A DNA stretch of 64,000 nt from Curvibacter lanceolatus ATCC 14669 (GTDB lineage Bacteria; Pseudomonadota; Gammaproteobacteria; Burkholderiales; Burkholderiaceae_C): positions 1 to 64,000 of the forward strand of contig NZ_KB906277.1 of assembly GCF_000381265.1 (NCBI RefSeq), given 5' to 3'. Positions 35,852 to 43,067 of the stretch are shown here, piece by piece (position 1 is the stretch's first letter; the number at the start of each line of letters is the position of its first letter). The notes below the pieces were generated by a model, which was given only the letters and a program-made list of their open reading frames with translations, was not told where the DNA came from and searched no databases. The position numbers were made by a program, and so were the translations under genes.

Positions 35852-37462
35852 TCATGCCTCAAGCGCCGGCACTTTTGACTCGCAAAAATGGGCCTGCGCC
35901 ATGGTGGCGAGCGCGCTGGCGATCCGAGGGCGGAAGTCCATCTGATCGAGCACGTCGCGCTGCAGGTCGATGCCCGGCGCCAGTTCGAACAACTCCAGCC
36001 CCTGCGGCGTGAGTCGGAAGCTGGCGCGCTCGGTGAGGTACAGCACCTGCTGACCCCGCACCAGGCTTTGCGGCCCGCTGAAGGTGATCTGGTCGACCTG
36101 GCGCACCAGCTTGCGCACGCTGCCCTGTTGCAGCACGCGCATCTGGCCATCACCGGTCTGCAGCTTCACCCCCTTGGCGGCAAAGGTGCCGCAGAACACC
36201 ACCTTGCGGGCGTTCTGTGCGATGTCGATGAAGCCGCCGGGGCCCACGGTCAGCCCACCCAGGCGCGACACATTGACGTTGCCCTGGGCATCGAGTTCGC
36301 CCAGCCCCAGGAAGGCGATGTCCAGACCGCCGCCGGCATAGAAGTCGAACTGCGTGGCGGCATCGAGCATGGCGCTGGCGTTGCGCGCATAGCCGAACAG
36401 CACGCCGTCGAGCAGGGTGCCGCCATAGGTGCCGTGTTCGATGGTCTGGTACAGGCGGTGCTGCTCGCCCCGCGCCGCGATCAGCTTGGCCACGGCATCG
36501 GGCACGCCCACGCCGAAGTTGACCACCGGGCGCGGCTTGCCGGTGTTGAACAGCTCTTCGGCCGCGCGCCGGGCCACGGCCTGGCGTTCGCTGAAGGTCT
36601 GGGCGGCGGCCGCTTGCTCGGCCACCTGGTCGGCCTGTTCGCTGGCATGGCGGGCCTCACCCGTCAACTCGCCGCTCAGGGCCGGGTCGAAGGGGATGTC
36701 GTAGCTGGCGCGTTGCTGGGGGTCGACCACGATGGCATCGACCCAGGCGGCCGGGATGCGCACCTCGCGCGCCTTGAGGGCGCCGCGCGGCAGCCGCTCC
36801 TTCACCTGCACGATCACCCGCCCGCCGCTGTTGCGCGCGGCCAGGGCCAGCGACTGGGCGTCGAGGTTGGCCGCCTCGTGCTCGAAGCTGATGTTGCCGT
36901 CCTCATCGGCCGCGCTGGCGCGCACCAGGGCGATGTGGATAGCGAAGGGCTTGTAGCGCAGGTATTCGCGGCCATCGAGCTGCAGCACCTCGGCCAGATC
37001 GTCGCGGGCGCGCTCGTTCATGCGGCCGCCGCCCTGGCGCGGGTCACACACCGTGCCCAGCCCCACATGGGTCAGCAGGCCGGGGCGGCCGGCGCCGATC
37101 TCGCGCATCAGCTGGCTGGACACGCCACCGGGCAGGATGTAGGCCTCGATCTTGTTGTCCAGCGCCAGCTGCTGCATGGCCGGCGACCACACCCAGTGGC
37201 CGCCGATGACGCGGCGCACCAGGCCCTCGTGGGCAAAGCAGTTCATGCCCTTGCTCTTCTTGTCGCCGATGCCCAGCGCATGCACCACGCTGAGGTCGCG
37301 CGGTGCGCCACTGGCCAGAAAGCGGGCCTGCACGGCCTCGAACAGGCAGGTGGCCTCCATCAGGCCACCGCCGCCGCCCATGAGGCCCACGGTGTCGCCA
37401 TCGCGGATAAGGGCCGCGGCCTGGGCCGCGCTCATGAATTTGGATGCGTTGTGTTCGCTCAT
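35852..37462 (-). CDS. Family I CoA-transferase (YdiF-like)
   Basis: The 536-residue protein fuses the alpha and beta halves of a family I CoA-transferase, as in propionate and YdiF CoA-transferases. The glycine-rich GLMGGGGGLMEA is near residue 26, and the likely catalytic Glu is in TIEHGTYGG near residue 348. It exchanges CoA between an acyl-CoA donor and a carboxylic acid. Its start is eight bases after the acyl-CoA dehydrogenase stop. It probably activates the acid that this dehydrogenase then desaturates; the substrate is unknown. Confidence 0.87.
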   Translation of the reverse strand: MSEHNASKFMSAAQAAALIRDGDTVGLMGGGGGLMEATCLFEAVQARFLASGAPRDLSVVHALGIGDKKSKGMNCFAHEGLVRRVIGGHWVWSPAMQQLALDNKIEAYILPGGVSSQLMREIGAGRPGLLTHVGLGTVCDPRQGGGRMNERARDDLAEVLQLDGREYLRYKPFAIHIALVRASAADEDGNISFEHEAANLDAQSLALAARNSGGRVIVQVKERLPRGALKAREVRIPAAWVDAIVVDPQQRASYDIPFDPALSGELTGEARHASEQADQVAEQAAAAQTFSERQAVARRAAEELFNTGKPRPVVNFGVGVPDAVAKLIAARGEQHRLYQTIEHGTYGGTLLDGVLFGYARNASAMLDAATQFDFYAGGGLDIAFLGLGELDAQGNVNVSRLGGLTVGPGGFIDIAQNARKVVFCGTFAAKGVKLQTGDGQMRVLQQGSVRKLVRQVDQITFSGPQSLVRGQQVLYLTERASFRLTPQGLELFELAPGIDLQRDVLDQMDFRPRIASALATMAQAHFCESKVPALEA

Positions 37463-37470
37463 GCCAGGCC

Positions 37471-38631
37471 TCAGCGGTGCAGGTCGAACAGGGCGGCGCC
37501 TTTCTTGAGCACGCTGCGCGCGATCACCGTGCGGTGGATCTCGCTGGTGCCGTCGAAGATGCGGTAGATGCGGGCGTCGCGGTAGTAGCGCTCGATGGGC
37601 AGCTCCTTGCAGAAGCCCATGCCGCCGAACACCTGCACAGCGCGGTCGACCACGCGGCCCAGGGTTTCGGCCGCATGCACCTTGACCTGGGCAATGCTCT
37701 CGCGGGCGTCCTGGCCCTGGTCGAGTTGCCAGGCCGCGTGCAGCACCATCCAGCGCGCGGCGTTGATCTCGATCACACTGTCGGCCAGCATCTGCTGCAC
37801 CAGTTGAAAGTCGCCGATGGGCTGGCCGAACTGCTGGCGCTGCGCGGCGTAGTCGACCACCTGCTCCAGCACATGACTGGCCTTGCCCACGGCGCGCGCG
37901 CCCACCTGGGCCAGGCGCACCACATTGAGCGCGCCCATGGCCAGCTTGAAGCCCTGGCCCTGCTCACCCAGCAAGGCCACGGGCTCGAGCGCCACGTTGT
38001 CAAAGAACAGCTCGACGTGGGGCGTGCCACGCAGGCCCATCATCTTCTGGTCCTTGCCCACGGTGAAACCGGGCAGGCCCTTGTCGACCATGAACATCGA
38101 GATCTCGCGCTCGCCGGTCTTGGCCGAGACCAGGAAGAAATCGCTCCACTCGCCGTCGCTGATGAAGTGCTTGCTGCCATTGAGCACCCAACCGCTGTCG
38201 GTGCGCCGGGCATGGGTGCGGATGCCCTGGGCATCCGAGCCGGCGCCGGGCTCGGTGATGGCAATGGCACAGGTGCGCTCGCCCCGCACCGTGGGGCGCA
38301 GCCAGCGCTCGACCTGCTCGCCCTGGCACTTGAGCAGGGGTTCGTAGATGTTGCCGAAGGCGCGGCGGATCAGGATGTCGCTGGTGTGGCCGAACTGCTC
38401 CTCGCACAGGATGCGGTCCACCACGCCCAGGCCACCGCCGCCATGTTCGGCCGGGATGTTGAGGCCGTACAGGCCCAGGGCCTTGGCTTTTTCGTGCACG
38501 GCGCGGGCCTTGTCGGGGGCCAGAAAACCCTGCTGCTCGACCTCGTCTTCGAGGGGCTGCAGTTCTTCGGCAATGAATCGACGCACGGTGTCGATCATCA
38601 TTTTCTGTTCGTCATTGAGGGCAAAGTTCAT
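37471..38631 (-). CDS. Acyl-CoA dehydrogenase
   Basis: The 386-residue flavoenzyme has the standard blocks: an N-terminal helical domain, AITEPGAGSDA near residue 124, MMGLRGTPHVELFF, RQQFGQPIGDFQ near residue 268 and the C-terminal FGGMGF. The catalytic motif reads IFDGTSEIHR, so Asp stands in place of the usual Glu, as in the AliB-like enzyme of the first cluster. It is first in an operon with the CoA-transferase, IclR-1 and the HAD gene. Confidence 0.88.
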   Translation of the reverse strand: MNFALNDEQKMMIDTVRRFIAEELQPLEDEVEQQGFLAPDKARAVHEKAKALGLYGLNIPAEHGGGGLGVVDRILCEEQFGHTSDILIRRAFGNIYEPLLKCQGEQVERWLRPTVRGERTCAIAITEPGAGSDAQGIRTHARRTDSGWVLNGSKHFISDGEWSDFFLVSAKTGEREISMFMVDKGLPGFTVGKDQKMMGLRGTPHVELFFDNVALEPVALLGEQGQGFKLAMGALNVVRLAQVGARAVGKASHVLEQVVDYAAQRQQFGQPIGDFQLVQQMLADSVIEINAARWMVLHAAWQLDQGQDARESIAQVKVHAAETLGRVVDRAVQVFGGMGFCKELPIERYYRDARIYRIFDGTSEIHRTVIARSVLKKGAALFDLHR

Positions 38632-38668
38632 GGGGGGCTTTCAGATTCGGGAGACAGCAGGCCCCGGC

Positions 38669-38696
38669 GCCGCCGCTGTGATGACACAGCGGCGGC
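38669..38696 (-). promoter_or_regulatory. 12-bp hairpin in acyl-CoA dehydrogenase leader
   Basis: GCCGCCGCTGTG and CACAGCGGCGGC form a perfect stem around an ATGA loop, about 37 bases before the start codon. No U-tract follows on either strand. It may affect leader stability or translation, or be a repressor site overlapping the transcription start. Confidence 0.5.
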
Positions 38697-38885
38697 ACGG
38701 CAGGCCCGGGATGGCAAGAGCAAGACAGGCGCCGCTCAGGCGCTGCTGTACCAGCGGGCTCCGAAAAAGAAAGGCAGGCGCGAAAGCGCCTCCCCTCGCG
38801 ACACCGGGGCAGCGCGGCCCGACACCCGCCCGGCCATCAGCAGGCGGTGCAGGGGGAAGGTCGGGAGCGCAGGCATGGGTGATCG

Positions 38886-38918
38886 TGGAATGAATTCAAT
38901 TTGTGGAATCTTATTCCA
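38886..38918. promoter_or_regulatory. IclR-type tandem operator, copy 1
   Basis: TGGAAT-GA-ATTCAA is followed after four bases by the perfect palindrome TGGAAT-CTT-ATTCCA. The 15-base palindrome resembles the E. coli IclR consensus (TGGAAATNATTTCCA). The same 33-base arrangement recurs at 54264-54296. It lies upstream of the acyl-CoA dehydrogenase, CoA-transferase and IclR-1 operon. Confidence 0.68.
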
Positions 38919-38961
38919 TTTTTGAAGATCATTCCAATATCAACCCTCACGGGCCAGCGGA

Positions 38962-39885
38962 TCAGGTGGTGAAGGTGTGCAGCGCGTTCGGGCCGGCGCG
39001 CAGTTCGTCCACCAGAAACGACAGGCAACGGCGCAGCTTGGGCGACTGCTGGGCCCGCGCCGCCGTCACGGCCCAGACATCGGCGTTCTGGCGGTAGTCG
39101 GGCAGCACGCGCACCAGGCTGCCGTTGCGCAATTGCTCATCCACATCCCAGCTCGACAGCAGCACGATGCCCTTGCCGGCCAGGGCCATGTGGTTCACCA
39201 CATCGCTGTGGTTGGAGCCCAGGGTGCCGGTGACCTTGACGGTCTCGGGCCCGCGCGGCCCCTGCAGGCGCCACACGCCAAAGCTCTGGTGCCGCTCGCG
39301 AAACAGCAGGCAGTCGTGCTGCGCCAGGTCGGCCAGCTGGCGCGGGGTGCCGCGCCGCGCCAGGTAGGCCGGTGCCGCACACAGCACGCGCACGCTCGGC
39401 AGGATGGGGTGGGCGATCAGGTGCGGCTCGCTCACCTCGCCCATGCGGATGTCGATGTCAAAGCCCTCGTCGAGCAGGTCGATGCGGCGGTCCACCAGCT
39501 CCAGCCACAGCTCCAGCGCGGGGTGCTGGTCAGACAGCCTGGCCAGGATGGGCGAGAGGTGGTTGCGCCCCAGGCGCAGGCTGGTGGCAATGCGCAAGGT
39601 ACCGGCCAGCGCCCCATCGCTGGCGGGGCCCTGGGCATGCCACTCGCCCGCCGTGTCCAGCACCCGCCGGGCCCAGGCGTAGGCGGCCTCGCCGGCGTCG
39701 CTGATCAGCACGCGGCGCGTGGTGCGGTGGAACAAGGTCACGCCCAGCGCCCGCTCCAGGCCGGCGATGCGCTTGGTGACATAGGCCGGCGAGATGCCGA
39801 GTTCGGTCGCAGCCCCCACAAAGCTGCCCCGCCGGGCCGCGAGGCAGAAGACCTGCAGGTCCACCAGATCCCAGGCTTGATTCAT
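38962..39885 (-). CDS. LysR-family regulator
   Basis: The 307-residue protein has an N-terminal winged HTH (FVGAATELGISPAYVTKRIAGLER variant, about residues 22-45) and a two-lobed effector domain. It is divergent from the Gfo/Idh-AroQ operon with a 116-base gap containing repeated GTGAAT elements, the usual LysR arrangement, so it probably controls that operon. The effector is unknown. Confidence 0.87.
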   Translation of the reverse strand: MNQAWDLVDLQVFCLAARRGSFVGAATELGISPAYVTKRIAGLERALGVTLFHRTTRRVLISDAGEAAYAWARRVLDTAGEWHAQGPASDGALAGTLRIATSLRLGRNHLSPILARLSDQHPALELWLELVDRRIDLLDEGFDIDIRMGEVSEPHLIAHPILPSVRVLCAAPAYLARRGTPRQLADLAQHDCLLFRERHQSFGVWRLQGPRGPETVKVTGTLGSNHSDVVNHMALAGKGIVLLSSWDVDEQLRNGSLVRVLPDYRQNADVWAVTAARAQQSPKLRRCLSFLVDELRAGPNALHTFTT

Positions 39886-39891
39886 TTATTT

Positions 39892-39938
39892 ATTCACCAT
39901 CAGGAAATTGTGAATGGAATTTCAAGCGCATTGTGAAT
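39892..39938. promoter_or_regulatory. Candidate LysR operator
   Basis: ATTCAC at 39892-39897 forms an inverted repeat with GTGAAT at 39910-39915. ATTGTGAAT then occurs twice as a direct repeat (39907-39915 and 39930-39938), 23 bases apart. This spacing fits recognition and activation sites of a LysR regulator between divergent genes. Confidence 0.5.
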
Positions 39939-40001
39939 CGATCAAGCGGTTTTATCGTGGCGGGGCCGGCGCAAGAAGCCCCCTGAAAACGTGAGACCCG
40001 C

Positions 40002-41051
40002 ATGACCCACCCCCTTCGCATCGCCGTGGCCGGCGCCGGCTATATCGGCCAGGCCCACATGGCCGCCCTGCAACAGACCCCAGGTGCTGGCCTGAGCGCC
40101 GTGGTCGACCCCTCCCCCGCCGCCCCGGCCCTGGCGGCAGCGGCCGGTGTGCCGCTCTACCCCAGCCTGGACGAGTTGCTGCGCCACGACCGGCCCGACG
40201 GCGTCGTGCTGGCCACCCCCAACACCCTGCACGTCCCTCAGGCCCTGCAATGCCTGGAGGCCGGCCTGCCGGTGCTGCTGGAAAAACCCATCGCCCCCAG
40301 CGTGGCCGAAGCCCTGACCCTGGTCGAGCGCGTGGAGGCCACCGGGGGGCGGGTGCTGATCGGTCACCACCGGGCCCACAGCCCCATCATGGCCAAGGCA
40401 CGCGAGGTGGTGCAGGCCGGCACCCTGGGCCGCCTGGTGGCGGTGATGGGCAGCGCCACCTTCTTCAAGCCGGCACGCTACTTTGACGAAGGGCCCTGGC
40501 GGCGCGAGCCGGGTGGCGGCCCGATCCTGCTCAACCTGATCCACGAGGTGCACAACCTGCGCCTGCTGTGCGGCGAGGTGGTGGCCGTGCAGGCCCTGGC
40601 CTCGAACGCGGTGCGCGGCCACGCGGTGGAAGACACGGTGAGCATCAACCTGCGCTTTGCCAATGGGGTGCTGGGCAGCTTCATGCTGTCCGACACCGCC
40701 GCCTGCGCACGCAGCTGGGAGCAGACCTCGCAGGAAAACAAGGCCTATCCAAGTTACGATGACGAGGACTGTTACGTCATCACCGGCACACAGGGCAGCC
40801 TGTCGGTTCCGACGATGCGGCTCAAAACCTACCCCCGCACCGGCGAGGCCTCCTGGTGGAAGCCTTTTGAGGTGGGCGTGGTGGGCCTGGTGCGCGACGA
40901 TCCGATCGTGCAGCAGATGGCGCATTTCGGGGCTGTGGTGCGTGGCGAAGTGCCCCCTTTGGTGAGTGCGCGCGACGGCCTGGCCAACCTGCGGGTGACC
41001 GAAGCCATCGCCCGTGCGGCCAGCAGCGGTGGCACGGTCGAACTTCTTTGA
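40002..41051 (+). CDS. Gfo/Idh/MocA-family NAD(P)-dependent oxidoreductase
   Basis: The 349-residue protein has an N-terminal Rossmann domain (GAGYIGQAH near residue 11), the EKPIAP motif near residue 93 with the conserved Lys, and a C-terminal alpha/beta domain. GGGPILLNLIHEVHNLRLLCG supplies the conserved His. Family members oxidise or reduce sugars, inositols and related polyols. It is the first gene of a two-gene operon with a dehydroquinase, so a polyhydroxylated cyclohexane acid such as quinate is a reasonable substrate guess. Confidence 0.84.
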   Translation: MTHPLRIAVAGAGYIGQAHMAALQQTPGAGLSAVVDPSPAAPALAAAAGVPLYPSLDELLRHDRPDGVVLATPNTLHVPQALQCLEAGLPVLLEKPIAPSVAEALTLVERVEATGGRVLIGHHRAHSPIMAKAREVVQAGTLGRLVAVMGSATFFKPARYFDEGPWRREPGGGPILLNLIHEVHNLRLLCGEVVAVQALASNAVRGHAVEDTVSINLRFANGVLGSFMLSDTAACARSWEQTSQENKAYPSYDDEDCYVITGTQGSLSVPTMRLKTYPRTGEASWWKPFEVGVVGLVRDDPIVQQMAHFGAVVRGEVPPLVSARDGLANLRVTEAIARAASSGGTVELL

Positions 41052-41106
41052 AGCCCCCGGATCACCACCCGATTCCATTCAATCCGTTCATTCAGAAAGA
41101 CACCCC

Positions 41107-41553
41107 ATGAAGATCCTCATGCTGCACGGCATCAACCACAACATGTTCGGCAAGCGCGACCCCAAGCAGTACGGCACCATCACGCTCGAACAGATCGATG
41201 GCCAGCTGCAAGACCTGGGCCGCGAGCTGGGTGCCGAGGTGGTCAGCTTCCAGACCAACCACGAAGGCGCCATGTGCGAGCGCATCCACCAGGCCTACGA
41301 AGAAGGCATGGACGCGGTGCTGATCAACGCCGGCGCCTGGACCCACTACAGCTACGGCATCCGTGACGCGCTGGCCATCCTGACCGTGCCGGTGGTCGAG
41401 CTGCACATGTCGAATATCCATGCCCGCGAGGCCTTCCGCCACGTCTCGGTGTTCGCCGAGATTGTGAAGGGCCAGATCTGCGGCTTTGGCGTGGACAGCT
41501 ACCTGCTGGCCCTGCGTGCCGCCGTGTCGGCGGTGCAGCAAGCCCGTACCTGA
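41107..41553 (+). CDS. aroQ: Type II 3-dehydroquinate dehydratase-like protein
   Basis: The 148-residue protein has the flavodoxin-like type II dehydroquinase pattern. Arg and Tyr of the lid (GKRDPKQYG), TNHEGAMCERIHQA, INAGAWTHYSYGIRDAL and ELHMSNIHAREAFRH with the catalytic His are all present. It converts 3-dehydroquinate to 3-dehydroshikimate. It is not a typical housekeeping copy: the usual GPNLNLLG near the N-terminus is GINHNMFG. With the AroE-type proteins and QuiC1 it completes a quinate-to-protocatechuate route. The ATG at 41107 gives the family length. Confidence 0.85.
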   Translation: MKILMLHGINHNMFGKRDPKQYGTITLEQIDGQLQDLGRELGAEVVSFQTNHEGAMCERIHQAYEEGMDAVLINAGAWTHYSYGIRDALAILTVPVVELHMSNIHAREAFRHVSVFAEIVKGQICGFGVDSYLLALRAAVSAVQQART

Positions 41554-41555
41554 AA

Positions 41556-41805
41556 GGCCCCCACGGTCGCGCACTGCGTGTCGCTCCCTGCCCCCCGAGG
41601 GGGCCGCAGGCCGCCTTCGGGCGGCCGGGCGGCGGCCTGGCCCCCACGGTCGCGCACTGCCTGTCGCTCCCTGCCCCCCGAGGAGGCCGCAGGCCGCCTT
41701 CGGGCGGCCGGGCTGTGGCCTGGCCCCCATGGTCACGCACTGCCTGTCGCTCTCGCTCCCCGAGGGGGCCGCAGGCCGCCTTCGGGCGGCCGGGCGGCGG
41801 CCTGG
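41556..41805. repeat. Three tandem 83-bp GC-rich repeats
   Basis: Three head-to-tail copies start near 41556, 41639 and 41722, each beginning GGCCCCCA(C/T)GGTC. Each contains a CCCCGAGG segment and the palindrome GGCCGCCTTCGGGCGGCC. Copies differ at a few positions. They fill the gap between aroQ and the AEC gene. There are no unique spacers, so this is not a CRISPR array. Confidence 0.85.
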
Positions 41806-41820
41806 AATTAACCCTCCCCG

Positions 41821-41856
41821 CTCAGCGCCCGCCGGCCGAAGGCCGCGGGCGCTGAG
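41821..41856 (+). terminator. Strong hairpin with short U-tract before the AEC gene
   Basis: CTCAGCGCCCGC pairs with GCGGGCGCTGAG around an inner GGCC-GAA-GGCC, followed by CCGTTTTC. It looks like a Rho-independent terminator for the aroQ operon, but it ends only 18 bases before the ATG of the AEC gene, which has no visible Shine-Dalgarno. It could therefore also act as a leader attenuator. Confidence 0.7.
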
Positions 41857-41874
41857 CCGTTTTCAACCACCTTC

Positions 41875-42825
41875 ATGCTCGACATCCTGGCCATCACCGG
41901 CCCCATCTACATCGCGATTGCCCTGGGCTTTCTCACCACGCGCGCAGGCCTGTTCAGCAAGCCCGACATGCGCGTTTTCGGCAAGTTCGTGATCAACCTG
42001 GCCCTGCCGGCCATGCTGTTCAATGCCCTGGCCAAGCACCCGATCGGCGAGATCCTGAACACCAGCTACCTGCTGGCCTACCTGGCGGGCTCGCTGTTGA
42101 CCCTGGGCCTGGGCTACACCGCCTACCGCCGCCTGGCCCACACCCCGGCACTGCAGAGCACCTGCTACGCCATGGGCCTGTCGTGCTCGAACAGCGGCTT
42201 TGTGGGCTTCCCGATCCTGGTGCTGACCCTGGCCCCCGTGGCCGGCGTGGCCCTGGCCCTGAACATGGTGGTCGAGAACGTGGTGATGATCCCCTTGCTG
42301 CTGGCCATGGCCGAGCGCGCCCGCGGCCACGCCACGGGCTGGCGCCACCTGCTGGTCGACACCAGCCGCCGCCTGATCACCAACCCGATGGTGATCGGTC
42401 TGCTGCTGGGCTTTGGGGTGTCGCTGTCGGGCCTGCACCTGCCCACCGCGCTGGAACGCAGCGTGGGCCTGTTCGCCCAGGCCAGCGGGGCGCTGTCGCT
42501 GTTCGTGATCGGCGGCACGCTGACGGGGCTGTCATTCGGCGGCCTGCTGCGCCGGGTGGCCCCCATCGTGGCGGGCAAGCTGCTGCTGCACCCGCTGGCC
42601 GTGCTGGCCGCCGTGTCCGCTCTGCCGCTGATCGGGCTGGCCCCGCTGGCACCGCAACTCAAACTGGCCGCCGTGCTCAGCGCCGCCATGCCCATGATGG
42701 GCATCTACACCATCCTGGCCCAGGCCTATGGCGAGGAAGACACCGCCGCCGCGTCGCTGCTGGCCGGCACCGTGGCCTCGTTCTTCACGGTCAGCGGCTT
42801 GTTGATGGCGTTGCACACAGTGTGA
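41875..42825 (+). CDS. AEC-family permease
   Basis: This 316-residue inner-membrane protein has about ten hydrophobic helices in two halves, the auxin efflux carrier architecture (LALPAMLFNAL near residue 42; CSNSGFVGFP near residue 104; SAAMPMMGIY near residue 277). Bacterial members carry malonate, other carboxylates or unknown acids. Its neighbours are dehydroquinase and AroE-type genes, so transport of a hydroaromatic acid or its product is possible. No ribosome binding site is evident upstream. Confidence 0.84.
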   Translation: MLDILAITGPIYIAIALGFLTTRAGLFSKPDMRVFGKFVINLALPAMLFNALAKHPIGEILNTSYLLAYLAGSLLTLGLGYTAYRRLAHTPALQSTCYAMGLSCSNSGFVGFPILVLTLAPVAGVALALNMVVENVVMIPLLLAMAERARGHATGWRHLLVDTSRRLITNPMVIGLLLGFGVSLSGLHLPTALERSVGLFAQASGALSLFVIGGTLTGLSFGGLLRRVAPIVAGKLLLHPLAVLAAVSALPLIGLAPLAPQLKLAAVLSAAMPMMGIYTILAQAYGEEDTAAASLLAGTVASFFTVSGLLMALHTV

Positions 42826-42908
42826 ACGCGCCGGCGACAGGCGGGGCAAGACGATGCTCGCCGGCCGACAGGGTGAAGGGCTTCGAGAGTCGCCACCCAA
42901 CGGCCTGG

Positions 42909-43002
42909 GTTCCAATTCCCACGAATTCGAGGGAATTGGAACAAGCGCCAGGAACTCCAGAGACCCGGCTTTCAATCCAGGCGAATTCGCCCCAGTTGAA
43001 AG
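42909..43002. repeat. Two adjacent hairpins with GAATTC centres
   Basis: GTTCCAATTCCC at 42909-42920 pairs perfectly with GGGAATTGGAAC at 42931-42942 around a loop containing GAATTC. Downstream, CTTTCAA at 42969-42975 pairs with TTGAAAG at 42996-43002 around the palindrome GGCGAATTCGCC. They lie between the converging AEC and aroE-2 genes. No U-tracts are present, so this is perhaps a transcription-end or repeat element. Confidence 0.55.
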
Positions 43003-43067
43003 TCAGGCGCGCTTGAATCGTTTGAGCCCGGCACCGGGATGCCAAGGGCCGCCCCCGGCCTGAACCC

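Larger units (their letters stand above)
38632..38961. other. Regulatory gap upstream of the acyl-CoA dehydrogenase operon
   Basis: No gene is visible in these 330 bases. They separate the end of the LysR gene from the acyl-CoA dehydrogenase start (both minus strand), and contain a 12-bp perfect hairpin and a tandem IclR-like operator, listed separately. Confidence 0.6.

Noticed and set aside
41556-41805. Possible CRISPR array
   Set aside because: The three repeats are 83 bp and directly abutting, with no unique spacers and no cas genes nearby.
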